This document shows positions 38,238 to 48,290 of a DNA stretch of 60,593 nt, in pieces. Within the stretch, counting starts at the first letter, position 1, and each line of letters opens with the position of its first letter. Location: positions 1 through 60,593 of the IMG/VR virus record IMGVR_UViG_3300006920_000048. One strand, 5' to 3'. Under the pieces are notes generated by a model, which was not told the origin of the DNA, ran no database searches, and saw nothing but the letters and a program-made list of their open reading frames with translations. This stretch comes from a virus. A program made the position numbers and the translations under genes.

Positions 38238-38311
38238 GATTACATCTTAAATACACCAAAACAAGCTGGTGTGGGTGAAAATTAACCAAAAATTATCTGG
38301 AGATAATAGAC

Positions 38312-39340
38312 ATGACAGTTACGGCATACGGAGATATTAGCCCACGTACAGCTGCTTACGCAGTTACTGAACTATTGAAGCGAGGATTGCCTTACCTCAT
38401 TATCGAGAAGTTCGGCCAGACATACGTGATCCCATCAAACAGCACCAAGACCGCCAAATGGCGCCGTTATTTCTTGACTGGTGCGACTGGTTCAGCTGGT
38501 TCAGGCACGGGTGATTTCTTCACTCCACTGTCTACCACTCCACTGACTGAGGGTGTAACACCTACAGGTCGCAAATTGGCAAATCAGGACTATACTGTGA
38601 CGCTTCAACAGTACGGTGACTACGTTACTATTACTGATGTGGTCATGGATACCCATGAAGATCCAGTGTTGCAACAAGCCACTGAAGTCTTGGGTGAGTC
38701 AGCTGCGCAGACCATTGAGACCTTGCGTTTCAACGTTCTTAAAGCAGGCACCAACGTATTCTATGCCACAGGTTCAGCCCGTGCATCGGTTGTCGACAAA
38801 CCCACTCTAGCCATGCAGCGTCAGGTAACTACTGCGTTGAATCGTCAGAATGGTCGTAAGTTGACCCAGGTTGTAAGCTCAACACCAAACTTCAATAAAG
38901 AGTCCATCGAGGCTTCTTACATTGGTCTAGTTCACCCTGATCACGAGTCCGATATTCGTGGCATGACTGGATTTATCAATACCAAGGATTACGGTACTGT
39001 TACTCCTTTCGAGAGTGAAATCGGTAACGTGGAGCAGGTTCGCTATTTGAACTCAACCGTGTTTGCACCATTCCCTGATGCTGGTGGAGCCAAAGGTGTG
39101 ATGCGCTCAACCTCTGGTACACTTGCTGATGTATACCCGATCATCTATCTGGCCCGTGATGCCTTTGGTATCGTGCCTTTGAAGGGTAAGGAGTCCATCA
39201 AGCCAATGGTTGTTAATCCTAAGCCAGCGCCTGGCGATCCTTTAGCTCAGCGCGGTACTGTTGGTTGGAAAGCCTGGAACGCCACTGTCATCCTTATGGA
39301 TGCTTGGATGGCTCGTCTTGAGGCTGCAGCAACTGCTTAA
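38312..39340 (+). CDS. Major capsid protein (N4-gp56 family)
   Basis: 342 aa, GGAG before ATG. The opening (SPRTAAYAVTELLKRGLPYL, IEKFGQTYVIPSNSTKTAKW), the L-T-E-G-V-T-P element, the strand TVTLQQYGDYVTITDVVMDT and the late VYPIIYLARDAFGIVPLKG are those of N4-gp56-type HK97-fold capsid proteins. It is followed by a strong terminator-like hairpin. Confidence 0.9.
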   Translation: MTVTAYGDISPRTAAYAVTELLKRGLPYLIIEKFGQTYVIPSNSTKTAKWRRYFLTGATGSAGSGTGDFFTPLSTTPLTEGVTPTGRKLANQDYTVTLQQYGDYVTITDVVMDTHEDPVLQQATEVLGESAAQTIETLRFNVLKAGTNVFYATGSARASVVDKPTLAMQRQVTTALNRQNGRKLTQVVSSTPNFNKESIEASYIGLVHPDHESDIRGMTGFINTKDYGTVTPFESEIGNVEQVRYLNSTVFAPFPDAGGAKGVMRSTSGTLADVYPIIYLARDAFGIVPLKGKESIKPMVVNPKPAPGDPLAQRGTVGWKAWNATVILMDAWMARLEAAATA

Positions 39341-39345
39341 TCACT

Positions 39346-39384
39346 AAACTGTGAGAAGCTCCTTTGGGAGCTTCTCAGTTTTAA
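39346..39384 (+). terminator. Rho-independent terminator after capsid gene
   Basis: Stem GAGAAGCTCC/GGAGCTTCTC with a TTTG loop, extended by AAACTG/CAGTTTT, and followed by TTTTAATC. It would reduce transcription of genes after the capsid gene, a usual way to give high capsid levels. Confidence 0.8.
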
Positions 39385-39405
39385 TCAAATTTTAGGAGTA
39401 TTTAA

Positions 39406-39738
39406 ATGCCTATTGCTACTCAAGCAACAACCAACTCAGATGGTGTAATTCACCGTGTTCAGGAACTAATCACCACAAGCGCCGCTACAGCCACTGCCAT
39501 TACACTTACTTATGGCTTTGTGCCAAAGCGAGTTTTGATCCACAATGTCACTGATCGTATCTCAGATGAGTGGTTTGAGGGAATGGCAGCCGCATCATCG
39601 CTTCATGATGTTGCTGTTGGCACTCGCACTTTAGAGACTACAAATGGAGTTACTGTCAACACTACTTTGCGAACCGTGACACTCACTGCTGTAACCATGG
39701 CAGCCAGTAAAACGTTCGCTGTTCTTGTAGAAGGCTAA
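39406..39738 (+). CDS. Small structural protein, candidate capsid decoration protein
   Basis: 110 aa, AGGAG before ATG. Beta-rich (ATAITLTYGFVPKRVLIHNV, TLRTVTLTAVTMAASKTFAV). Position immediately after the capsid gene suggests a decoration or stabilising protein; not proven. Confidence 0.6.
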   Translation: MPIATQATTNSDGVIHRVQELITTSAATATAITLTYGFVPKRVLIHNVTDRISDEWFEGMAAASSLHDVAVGTRTLETTNGVTVNTTLRTVTLTAVTMAASKTFAVLVEG

Positions 39739-39745
39739 GGCTGAT

Positions 39746-40009
39746 ATGAGCGAAAGACTACTCACGATAAAGACTGCAGAAAACGGGTTCGTGGTTGAGG
39801 TGATGGATAAGAAGATCCAAGCTCAGAACGAAAAATCGAAATCGTCATATGAAGACCCTGAGCGTGAGTTTGTCTTGTCAACACCAGAAGAAGTAACCGA
39901 CTTTGTAAAGAAGGTCATGGCTGGTGTTGAATTGCCAAAGTCCGACGCAGAAGCGTTTGATGAGGCTTTTAAAGAAGCATCCAACCCCAAAGGAGCCAAG
40001 AAATTATGA
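39746..40009 (+). CDS. Hypothetical virion-region protein
   Basis: 87 aa, AAGG before ATG. A short strand-rich start (LLTIKTAENGFVVEVMDKK) followed by a charged helix. Overlaps the next gene (ATGA). Not recognised. Confidence 0.6.
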   Translation: MSERLLTIKTAENGFVVEVMDKKIQAQNEKSKSSYEDPEREFVLSTPEEVTDFVKKVMAGVELPKSDAEAFDEAFKEASNPKGAKKL

Positions 40010-40371
40010 GTGCAGACGACGCAGCATTTTTTGAAGATGATGATGATGGCGATGATTTAGGAACTCTAAACACACCGCCACAAACAAAACCAGCGGCCAA
40101 GCGCAACAAGGCGCAGAGGTCAGCTCCAGTAGTCAAGCCAGAGATGGTCAAGATACAGCTTGAGGAAGTAGACAACATGTCGCCAACAGGTCAATTCTTT
40201 GGTCTCAATGGAGTGGGATATAACTTACGTCCAGGTGAGCCAGCGATTGTACCAGTAGGCATCTTAAGTATTTTGAACGATGCGGTTATGTCAATTCCTG
40301 TCGTAGATGGGAATCAGACAGTTACAGGATATCGTGATCGTCTGCGTTTCCCATATAGGATCTTAGGCTAA
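40006..40371 (+). CDS. Hypothetical structural protein
   Basis: 121 aa. Very acidic N-terminus (EDDDDGDDLG), a basic linker, then a compact beta domain with FGLNGVGYNLRPGEPAIVPV. This domain pattern is frequent in podovirus head gene clusters; possibly a head-completion protein. Confidence 0.65.
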   Translation: MSADDAAFFEDDDDGDDLGTLNTPPQTKPAAKRNKAQRSAPVVKPEMVKIQLEEVDNMSPTGQFFGLNGVGYNLRPGEPAIVPVGILSILNDAVMSIPVVDGNQTVTGYRDRLRFPYRILG

Positions 40372-41133
40372 ATGAATCTCGGTGAACAGCTTGATGAATT
40401 ACGACGTAACCTATTAAGAGACATAAGTGACTTGGCTCCTGGCGGTGTCGATGATCGACTGTTCACTGACGCTTCACTGCTGTCATACATAAAGGACGCT
40501 GAACACAAGTTTGCAAGACGTACCTTTTGCATCATGGACGGCAACAACCCTAAAGCAACACAGATTAAACTGGTGACAGGACAGACTCTGTACCAGATGC
40601 ACAAGTCCGTGTTCGCGCTGATGTCGGCTCGATACACCGGCAAAACAACAGATTTAGTACGTGCAGGGCGATCCATAGTTGGGTTGCATGTTCCTGCGGA
40701 ATTTCTCACGTTCGACCCATCATCCAATGTAACACTGCCAAACGGCGAGCCTCAAGTGGTATACACCGATGAGTCAATGATGTTTGGAAATAACAATGGC
40801 ATGACGCTATCTGTATTTCCAGCACCATCAGCAACTGAGAATAACACGATTATAAACATACGAGTGTTTAGGAAGCCCATGTGTAGCTACACTATGGATG
40901 ACCTCGACAGAGAGTCAGAACTCCCAGAAGACTATCACCTTGATGTTCTTACATGGGCAGCGGTGAGAGCGTTTAATAACTTTGACGCTGACAAAGGTTC
41001 AGCAGCCAAAATCAAGCAGATGAATGATTTGTGGAATCTGGCAATTAAAGAAGGTATCAAAGACTCCAAGCGCCGCATGTTCAGTCCTGTGAAGATGCAG
41101 TACGGAACTACCGGAACTGTCTGGGCTAGATAA
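40372..41133 (+). CDS. Head-tail adaptor-like protein (DUF6682-like)
   Basis: 253 aa. Helical N-terminus (LGEQLDELRRNLLRDISDLA, DASLLSYIKDAEHKFARRTF) and a C-terminal block LPEDYHLDVLTWAAVRAFNN followed by a helix with F/K repeats, a pattern of phage adaptor proteins that sit under the portal. Start directly after the previous stop; its own stop overlaps the next ATG (TAATG). Confidence 0.7.
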   Translation: MNLGEQLDELRRNLLRDISDLAPGGVDDRLFTDASLLSYIKDAEHKFARRTFCIMDGNNPKATQIKLVTGQTLYQMHKSVFALMSARYTGKTTDLVRAGRSIVGLHVPAEFLTFDPSSNVTLPNGEPQVVYTDESMMFGNNNGMTLSVFPAPSATENNTIINIRVFRKPMCSYTMDDLDRESELPEDYHLDVLTWAAVRAFNNFDADKGSAAKIKQMNDLWNLAIKEGIKDSKRRMFSPVKMQYGTTGTVWAR

Positions 41134-42353
41134 TGTCAGAGCTTACCATAAAGGGCTTTGCTGGTATAAAAAACACGGTTCCGGTAGAGCGTATCCGAGC
41201 AGGGTGGGCGCGTCCAGATGTTCCTGATGTAGACCACGGCCCAGCTGATTTGGCTGAAGCGGTTAATGTTGATATAGATGATGGCAATGGGCTGTCTTTG
41301 AGATTTGGTACAGAGTTGCAGATTGCAGGCGCGGCCACGTCTTTGTGGTCAAGCGATGACATCGCACTTATGGTTCAATCAGGATCGCTAAAAAGAATTT
41401 TTGCTGACATGACAACCACTACCTTGACGACAGGTATTGGAGCTGATGTCAGCTATGTGAGGGTTGACAGGCGGGTGTACCTCAGTGATGGGGTTAGTGT
41501 AGGGGTGATAGATGGTGGTCAGTACAGGACGTGGGGGCTTGCGCTGCCACCATCATTGCTTAACCTTACGAGAGTACAAGGAAACCTGCCAGCAGGACGG
41601 TATCTGGTCAACATAACATATTTAAGAGATGATGGGCAAGAGTCTGGTACAGGACTATCTACAGCAATTGATGTGGTTGACAATTCAGGCATACAAGTTG
41701 TTTGGGATGCTCCGACAGATACCAGCATTTCTGAGGTGGCTATGTATGTCACCACCCAAAACGGAAACACACTTTACAGAGCTGTAACCTCTCCGGTTGG
41801 CGACGGTACGGCTACGTTCACTGGTGGAGTGCTCGCGGTTCCATTGAGCACTCAATGGCTAGAACAACCACCTGCAGGGCAGCTCTTGGCTGAGTACAAA
41901 GGCATAATCTACGTGGCTGATGGTGAGTACATACACGCATCAACTGCGCTTGGCTACGAATTGTTTGACGCTCGTGACTTCCAGCCGATTGACGGGACAA
42001 AAATAACCGTACTTGAGAGGAACGATTCTGGATTAATTGTCGGAACTGAGAAAAGTCTGGTGTTCTTGAAAGGCAACTCGTTTGCAGATTTTGAGTACAG
42101 CACAACACTGTCTGCAGGGGCATTGGCTGGATCTAGTATTGTGAGAGATGGGTTCTCTGTGTTCGGGCTTTCTGAACTAGCTGGAGCCGAAGTGGTTCTT
42201 GTTACTACGGAAGAGGGTGTTGTGGCAGTACTAGCTGATGGTGGCTACAGAAATCTAACACGAGACCGCTATGAGTTTGATATTGGTACGAAAAGTGCTG
42301 CAGTTTTTCGAGATGAGAGTACAATCCATCAATACATTTTATTTCAACAATAA
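41133..42353 (+). CDS. Beta-propeller-like tail protein
   Basis: 406 aa. Starts ELTIKGFAGIKNTVPVERIR, and has repeated blades such as VSYVRVDRRVYLSDGVSVGV and GIIYVADGEYIHASTALGYE, with LTRVQGNLPAGRYLVNITYL between. This is the common podovirus stopper or tail-tube companion (P22 gp10-like in layout). Likely part of the short tail. Confidence 0.65.
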   Translation: MSELTIKGFAGIKNTVPVERIRAGWARPDVPDVDHGPADLAEAVNVDIDDGNGLSLRFGTELQIAGAATSLWSSDDIALMVQSGSLKRIFADMTTTTLTTGIGADVSYVRVDRRVYLSDGVSVGVIDGGQYRTWGLALPPSLLNLTRVQGNLPAGRYLVNITYLRDDGQESGTGLSTAIDVVDNSGIQVVWDAPTDTSISEVAMYVTTQNGNTLYRAVTSPVGDGTATFTGGVLAVPLSTQWLEQPPAGQLLAEYKGIIYVADGEYIHASTALGYELFDARDFQPIDGTKITVLERNDSGLIVGTEKSLVFLKGNSFADFEYSTTLSAGALAGSSIVRDGFSVFGLSELAGAEVVLVTTEEGVVAVLADGGYRNLTRDRYEFDIGTKSAAVFRDESTIHQYILFQQ

Positions 42354-42368
42354 CCGTAGGAGTTAGAC

Positions 42369-43154
42369 ATGACTGCACGATTTAGCACTGGGTTACGTAA
42401 CTACGTAGCCGACAAAGGTAGTTACAGAGACGCACTTGCTGGTGGTATGCTTGAGATTTACACAGGCTCGCAACCTACAACCGCAGATGCAGCTCCGACT
42501 GGAACGCTTTTGACAACAATCACTGACGCAAGCGGCGCTCACACAAACGAGATATTGGCCCAAGGCACTGTAACGCTGACAGGTGGTGGATCTGGCTCCT
42601 TAAACACAATCACGGTTGACGGCATTGACATTCTTGGCGGCGCTGTAGCTTTCGACACGTCTCTGGCTGTAACAGCCGCAGCTGCCGCAGTGGCGATCAA
42701 TGCCAATCAATCTGAGCCGAGATACACCGCTGCCGTACTCTCTGGTGCCATAATCACCATTACCGCAGCTCGTGGTACAGGTACTGAGGCAAACGGTCTA
42801 GTTGTGGCTTCAACAGGCACAACCATCACAACTACTAATGTGAACATGGGAACAACGACAGCAGGTGTTGATTCTGTTAACGGTTTGCGTTTCGGTGTTG
42901 CATCTGGGGGCATTCTTAACAAATTGTCATCTCAAACATGGTCAGGTGTTACTGGAGTTACTGGTACTGCTGGGTGGTTCAGATTCACGGGATCAGTGGC
43001 TGATTCAGGGCTTCTTGATTCAGCTGGAACTGAGATCAGGCTTGATGGTGCTGTGTCAACATCAGGTCAGCAACTCAACATGAGCAGCACGTCCTTTGTG
43101 GCTACAGCTACAGAAACTATTTCAGCGATGCCTATAACCTTACCAGCAGCTTAA
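42369..43154 (+). CDS. Structural (tail) protein
   Basis: 261 aa, TAGGAG before ATG. Opens with MTARFSTGLRNYVADKGSYR and a G-G-x-L-E-I-Y-x-G-x-Q-P segment, then Thr/Ala-rich repeats. The first domain is common in phage tail cassettes. Probably a virion protein near the tail tip. Confidence 0.7.
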   Translation: MTARFSTGLRNYVADKGSYRDALAGGMLEIYTGSQPTTADAAPTGTLLTTITDASGAHTNEILAQGTVTLTGGGSGSLNTITVDGIDILGGAVAFDTSLAVTAAAAAVAINANQSEPRYTAAVLSGAIITITAARGTGTEANGLVVASTGTTITTTNVNMGTTTAGVDSVNGLRFGVASGGILNKLSSQTWSGVTGVTGTAGWFRFTGSVADSGLLDSAGTEIRLDGAVSTSGQQLNMSSTSFVATATETISAMPITLPAA

Positions 43155-43167
43155 TTTGAGGTAACTC

Positions 43168-44430
43168 ATGGGTACAGGAGTTGGTAGTGTAACAGTACCC
43201 GTTATCACGTTAAGTGCTGCGGGTACAACGACATCAGGGGTAGGTATTGTAACTGCCCCTAGTGTTGGTGTGTCAGGCACAGGCAAAGTGTGGAGACGCG
43301 GTGCTGTCAGTGTCGCAGCCCCAACACTGTCAGGATCAGGTGCGCGAGGTCGGGTAGGTGTAGGTGACATCTCAGCGCCGAGACCTGTTGTTTTAGCCGC
43401 TGGAGGAAACAGAGTAACTGTACCAGCTCCTACGCTTGTAGGTACTGGCGTCTCCGGTACTGTGAGCATAGGGGATGTTCAAGCACCAAGTGCTGAAGTG
43501 TACGGTAGCGCGATCTCAGGAAACTCAGGTACTGGTGACGTTCGCATCAGCGTTCCAAATATAGTAGGATCTTTTGGGTCATACTCAGACATAACAACAC
43601 CTGTCCCAACAGTGGCCGGGGTGGGTATGTCTGGCAAAACTGGTGTTGGTTCTGTATATGTGCCAGGGCCAGAGATTTCAGTAACCCTTACATCAAGGGC
43701 TTCAGGTCTTAGTGTAGGTGATGTGGCTGTACGACCACCCGCCGTATACGGGTCAGGCAGCCAGACAAAGCTCATCGCAGGCAATGTTAGTGTTGGTGCG
43801 CCGGCAGTTCAGGGTGCTGGTGTAAGTGGAAATGTAGGCTCAGCTAACATACAAGTCCCTCTGGTTGTTGTAGATGCTGCAGGTAATGTATCTACAGTAG
43901 GCACTGCGAGAGTGACAATACCAGCACCTCAAGTTGAGGGTAATGGTGTAACAGGAGTTCTAGCTCCGGTAGTTACTGGTATCTCAGTCAACACCAGAAC
44001 TGCTGCTAGTTCAGAAAACACAGGTCTGACGATCAATAGCATGACTGAGTATGCTGGGGTTATATTGGCAGCTACATCGACTGGTGTTGTCGCACTGACT
44101 TCTGGTGTAACCGATGACGGGACGTTAATTCAAGCGTCGGTGTCAGGTGGTGTGTCTGACTTCAACAGCACAGGTTTGAAGAAGGTTATAGCTGGGTATG
44201 TGTCATGTAGATCGTCAGGTGAACTTAGATTGTCACTCATAACAGACGAGAAGACAGAGAGAGTGTATCGACTTCTACCTAGGCAGACAGGCATACACGC
44301 AACGAAAGTTAGATTTGGTCTTGGTGTTTCTGGCAGGCATTGGCAGTGGAAATTGTCTAACATGGGCAACTCATTCGATGTGAATGAAATGACAATTGAA
44401 GTTGAGACTTTAGAGCGACGGATTTTCTAA
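43168..44430 (+). CDS. Repeat protein, candidate tail fibre or needle
   Basis: 420 aa. The first ~270 residues are ~21-residue repeats of the form G-V-G-x-V-x-V-P-x-P-x-V-x-G-x-G-x-x-G, different in sequence from the GTST repeats but equally regular. The C-terminal ~150 residues form a compact beta-sandwich (EYAGVILAATSTGVVALTSG, RYLLPRQTGIH-like segments). It ends TAATG at the next gene. Fibrous stalk plus head domain. Confidence 0.7.
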   Translation: MGTGVGSVTVPVITLSAAGTTTSGVGIVTAPSVGVSGTGKVWRRGAVSVAAPTLSGSGARGRVGVGDISAPRPVVLAAGGNRVTVPAPTLVGTGVSGTVSIGDVQAPSAEVYGSAISGNSGTGDVRISVPNIVGSFGSYSDITTPVPTVAGVGMSGKTGVGSVYVPGPEISVTLTSRASGLSVGDVAVRPPAVYGSGSQTKLIAGNVSVGAPAVQGAGVSGNVGSANIQVPLVVVDAAGNVSTVGTARVTIPAPQVEGNGVTGVLAPVVTGISVNTRTAASSENTGLTINSMTEYAGVILAATSTGVVALTSGVTDDGTLIQASVSGGVSDFNSTGLKKVIAGYVSCRSSGELRLSLITDEKTERVYRLLPRQTGIHATKVRFGLGVSGRHWQWKLSNMGNSFDVNEMTIEVETLERRIF

Positions 44431-46223
44431 TGGCCGTCAGAGATCAGCCAACAGTTATTAACGAGGCGATATCCACAGGAGTCGTTCGTATCGAGTTGTT
44501 CGGTGATAAAGTTGTAGCCAGAACACACATACACGAAGCACGGAAACTCACCGCACAACTACGCGCTATGTACGGTGTAACTGAGCGCATAGCCAACGGA
44601 GAGTCTGGTGGGTTTTACCAGCACACAGTCGAACTCCAAGACGGCACTACTATGATCGCCACAACCAATAACGGTCAAGATAGTGTATCCATAATCAGTG
44701 TTGAGAATGCCGAAGATGTGATATCTGAAGTCGAAATAAATCTCGTTGATTACGTTCCGCGTGTCTGGGTTGGTGCGAGAAAGATAAGTGGAGGTGAGGC
44801 TGTCAATACTGGAAAAAGTAACTCTAAAATTCACCTGTGTGTATGGGAGCCTGCCGATGAGTCAAGAACAGATTCAGGCGATAGTGTTTTGATAGTCTCG
44901 AACAGAGACACATTATTTGACACTGTTGACGAGAACGGCGATTTAGTAGACTCAATTGATTTTAGAGATAGTGTGCGCGATGATCGCTCCAAGTTTCCCT
45001 TAGGATGGGTAGAGGATTTTCCAGAGGGTTTGTCCAGATTAGATATTCTTACAGATTTTACTGATGACGATGGCGTATTCTGGGATGTTGTTATAAAAAC
45101 CACAGATGGTGTGATTCCTAGATCAGGTCGATATGACGTCAGATTGATGATTAAAGGAGAGGATTGCTTAGAAACAACACCTGTTGTGGTGGGTGTTAAG
45201 GCTATAGTTTTCGATGAGTTCGGTACTCGTACAGTTAAAGTTTCCACTAAACAAACAATTGACGAGATGACGGACTACAACAAAGTAATTTTCCCAAAGG
45301 GGTGGTTCGCTGGCGGAGAGGATTTTACACAGTCACCTGATGCGTGTGAAGCGTGTGGCGCGGCAGTACCGGACAACGGCACCAACCCGTACTCCAGCCA
45401 GTGGTGGCAGGACGGTATAGTTATGCTTGTATCACCTCCAACAAGCGGACCGACTCCAGATTATGATTTTGTTGGATCTACCGCAGCGCTGACCGCAGGA
45501 TCTGAAAATGGCCCCGCTGTTGGTTTTGATTACGATGGGTCTTTTCCAGGTAGGATCGACAGGGGGTGCTCTGATTGTGTTGTCGTCAATACAATCTACG
45601 GGTTCAGGGTAGAGGGTATTACGCCGACTCATATTGTCAGTGAGCGACCATTAGATGCAGGCAGCATATCACCTAAGTGCCCTCCTGAAGTGGCTCCAGA
45701 GACTTATTTGGGTCTTGAACTCAGGGTTAACAGAGCTATGTTATTCCCTAGCACCTTAATAGCTGCCGGACTTCCATCGTCTGTTGTTGCTAGAGGACGA
45801 GTCAGTCAGATGGAGGTAGCGCTTTCCGCAGTTACTACCCTTGAAGCATGGGAGGCAGGCGCTGCTAATAAAAAAACAGTGTCTGAGTTTAAAGCTGTTG
45901 GCTGGCCTTCAGGGACGTGCACAGTGGTTTTTCCCGCATGGTTTGTAGATTTTAACAATCCTACGGAGTGGGGGCGTGCGTGGCAGACCGCATCTGTACC
46001 GTTTGTTCTGCCAAAACCAGCAGAATTTATGCCTGGAGGTTTTGTATATGACACATCTACAGGTTTTGATGAGTCTCTGTATGTATTTTACAGCTACAAA
46101 GTTTCTAGTAGTGGAGTGGTTGCAAATTCGTTTACACAACTGAAGGTCACACAAGAAGAGTTCAATGAGTTGGCTGCGCAAGACTCGACAGCATGCTCAG
46201 AGAAATTTTTAGTTTTAGGGTGA
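44430..46223 (+). CDS. Large hypothetical virion protein
   Basis: 597 aa. N-terminal ~110 residues have alternating strands (GVVRIELFGDKVVARTHIHE), the middle is Asp-rich, and a Cys pair motif (SPDACEACGAAVPDNG) lies near 305. Ends KVTQEEFNELAAQDSTACSE. Not recognised, but its place between fibre and coiled-coil proteins and its size make it a structural protein. Confidence 0.6.
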   Translation: MAVRDQPTVINEAISTGVVRIELFGDKVVARTHIHEARKLTAQLRAMYGVTERIANGESGGFYQHTVELQDGTTMIATTNNGQDSVSIISVENAEDVISEVEINLVDYVPRVWVGARKISGGEAVNTGKSNSKIHLCVWEPADESRTDSGDSVLIVSNRDTLFDTVDENGDLVDSIDFRDSVRDDRSKFPLGWVEDFPEGLSRLDILTDFTDDDGVFWDVVIKTTDGVIPRSGRYDVRLMIKGEDCLETTPVVVGVKAIVFDEFGTRTVKVSTKQTIDEMTDYNKVIFPKGWFAGGEDFTQSPDACEACGAAVPDNGTNPYSSQWWQDGIVMLVSPPTSGPTPDYDFVGSTAALTAGSENGPAVGFDYDGSFPGRIDRGCSDCVVVNTIYGFRVEGITPTHIVSERPLDAGSISPKCPPEVAPETYLGLELRVNRAMLFPSTLIAAGLPSSVVARGRVSQMEVALSAVTTLEAWEAGAANKKTVSEFKAVGWPSGTCTVVFPAWFVDFNNPTEWGRAWQTASVPFVLPKPAEFMPGGFVYDTSTGFDESLYVFYSYKVSSSGVVANSFTQLKVTQEEFNELAAQDSTACSEKFLVLG

Positions 46224-46319
46224 TGGTGTATTGTGGTAGGATGTGGTAGGATGTGGTTGTTGAGATGCCTTACACCGGCATATCGAATGCAGTAGGCGAC
46301 GAAAAAGGCTCTGAAATTT

Positions 46320-48290
46320 ATGTCTAAATGTTCTGGATCTGTTGGAAACTTTGTATCCTCTGGGTTTGATACTGGACCTGCGTCAAGAGATACTCAGGCA
46401 CTTGTAACAGATCTGATTGGCGAGACTGGTACATTAGCAATAGAAGCTCAGGATAGAGCGTTAAGGTCAATTGAAAGGCTAGGTGACTTCGCTTTAGACA
46501 TAGAGTTGGTACACACACCGTCAATACCTGTGCCTACGCTACATATATCACCGATAGGTACTGCTCCAGCAGAGCCACCTAATCTGACAACTAACTTCGC
46601 CACAGCTCCATTGGAGCCAACACTAAGTCCGGTGTCAACAATTACAATTGAAGATCCTCCAGAGTTTCTGGATTCAGCTCCGTTGTTGTTGGATATACCT
46701 ATACCAGATCCTTTGAGTGCTGTGCTGCCGGTTGCACCAAGCCTGACGGATGTGGACATACCTGTGTCTCCAGATTACGTACTCCCTGATGTTCCAGTGC
46801 TGGCTGCGTTTAACCTGCCAGATGCGCCAGTGATAGACTTGCCAGTGTTCGATGCTGAAGTGGGCACATTGCCAATAGCACCAGATACTGAATTTGCTTG
46901 GGCTGAGGTTGAGTACAGTACGAATCTGCTGGCTGAGATGAACACTAAACTGTTGGCATTTGTTCAAGGTGACTCAACAGGGTTAGATCCTCTCGTAGAG
47001 GCAGCGATTTACAATAGAGCAAGAGATCGCCAAGCAGAGATAACCCAGGGATCTATTGATGAGGCCAATAGAAATATTGCGTCGAAAGGATTTAGAGTTC
47101 CTAATGGTGTTCTGGTTCGCATCGTGCAGCAAGCACTGCAGGAGCGTCTTCAGAAAGATTCGGACATCTCCAGAGATATAATGATCAAGCAGGCTGAGTT
47201 GGAGCAGTCCAATTTTCAATTCGCATTCACTACTGCAGTTCAGTTGGAATCAAGATTACTTGACCATTTCAATGCTGTGCAGGGGCGTGCGTTTGAAGCT
47301 GAGAAGTTTACATTCCAAGCACTTATAGATATCTTCAACGCCAAAGTATCTCTGTTTGAAGCTGATGTGAAAGCGTTTGGGGTAAAGGTTGAGATATTCA
47401 AATCAAGACTCCAAGCAGAGCTGGCTAGACTTGACATCTACAAAGCTGAGTTGGAAGGTCAGAAACTCATATCTGAGCTTAACGAGAGTCAGGTGAAGGT
47501 CTACACAGCCCAGATAGGTGCTGTTAGTGTTATCGTGGACATATTCAAATCTCAAGTGGAAGCCGCCAAGGTGGAGATCGACGGCCAGAAATCCAAGGTC
47601 GATGTGTATCGAGCGCAGCTACAAGGATATGAGTCCCAAGTATCTGCCAAGACATCAGAGTTCCAAGGGTACGCCACTCGCATACAAGCTGAGGCCACTA
47701 AGGTGGATATGTATGGCACACAAGCTCAAGCGTTCAAAAGTAGGATTGACGCATACAGCGCCCTGGTAACTGCCAAGCTTGGTGAGCAAGAGATTACATT
47801 TAAACAACTGCAAGAATTTCCTATTGAGATTTTCAAACAGAGAATCGCGGCGCACCAGTCAAATGTCCAAGCTGAAGCAGCAAGGGTAGAGGCTGTTGCA
47901 AATGTGTTCAAGACAAGAGTTGATGCGTTCGTAGCTGAAGAAGGTGCCAAGTCCACAAACATAGGTGCTCAGGTTGCTGTTCTGGAAGCCACCACTAACG
48001 TAGCTGTGGAGCAGTCCAAACTAGCTATTCAAGCATCTCAGACCAACACTCAGTTGGCGCTGTCTGCTAGTGAGACGGCGCAGGCATCACTGAGGGCGGC
48101 TGGCCAGCTGGCGGGTCAATTAGCTGCGGCGGCCTTAGCCGCCAGAAACGTAAGCGCTTCATTAAGCAGTTCTGACAGCTTCGGAGATTCTAGGTCGACG
48201 TCATCATCAGAAAGCACTTCAAAAAGTAGCAGTTGTAGTGACTCATTTTCTGATGTGGTTGTTACAACAGTAGACGGCGGAGGAACATAA
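46320..48290 (+). CDS. Coiled-coil internal virion or tail protein
   Basis: 656 aa. Residues ~70-200 are Pro/Ile/Leu-rich with many P-x-x-P repeats; residues ~220-590 are a nearly unbroken amphipathic helix with repeated F-K-x-[RK]-[IVL]-[DEQ]-[AV] units (DVKAFGVKVEIFKSRLQAEL); the end is Ser-rich. The long helix could span the periplasm during DNA ejection or form a tail rod. The usual ribosome binding site is weak (AAGG 12 bases upstream). A 96-base gap before it holds three TGTGGTAGGA-type direct repeats. Confidence 0.65.
   Translation: MSKCSGSVGNFVSSGFDTGPASRDTQALVTDLIGETGTLAIEAQDRALRSIERLGDFALDIELVHTPSIPVPTLHISPIGTAPAEPPNLTTNFATAPLEPTLSPVSTITIEDPPEFLDSAPLLLDIPIPDPLSAVLPVAPSLTDVDIPVSPDYVLPDVPVLAAFNLPDAPVIDLPVFDAEVGTLPIAPDTEFAWAEVEYSTNLLAEMNTKLLAFVQGDSTGLDPLVEAAIYNRARDRQAEITQGSIDEANRNIASKGFRVPNGVLVRIVQQALQERLQKDSDISRDIMIKQAELEQSNFQFAFTTAVQLESRLLDHFNAVQGRAFEAEKFTFQALIDIFNAKVSLFEADVKAFGVKVEIFKSRLQAELARLDIYKAELEGQKLISELNESQVKVYTAQIGAVSVIVDIFKSQVEAAKVEIDGQKSKVDVYRAQLQGYESQVSAKTSEFQGYATRIQAEATKVDMYGTQAQAFKSRIDAYSALVTAKLGEQEITFKQLQEFPIEIFKQRIAAHQSNVQAEAARVEAVANVFKTRVDAFVAEEGAKSTNIGAQVAVLEATTNVAVEQSKLAIQASQTNTQLALSASETAQASLRAAGQLAGQLAAAALAARNVSASLSSSDSFGDSRSTSSSESTSKSSSCSDSFSDVVVTTVDGGGT

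Noticed and set aside
46224-46319. Short G-rich direct repeats (TGTGGTAGGA) as a regulatory array
   Set aside because: Only three short units in 25 bases; could be slippage. Not enough to assign a function.
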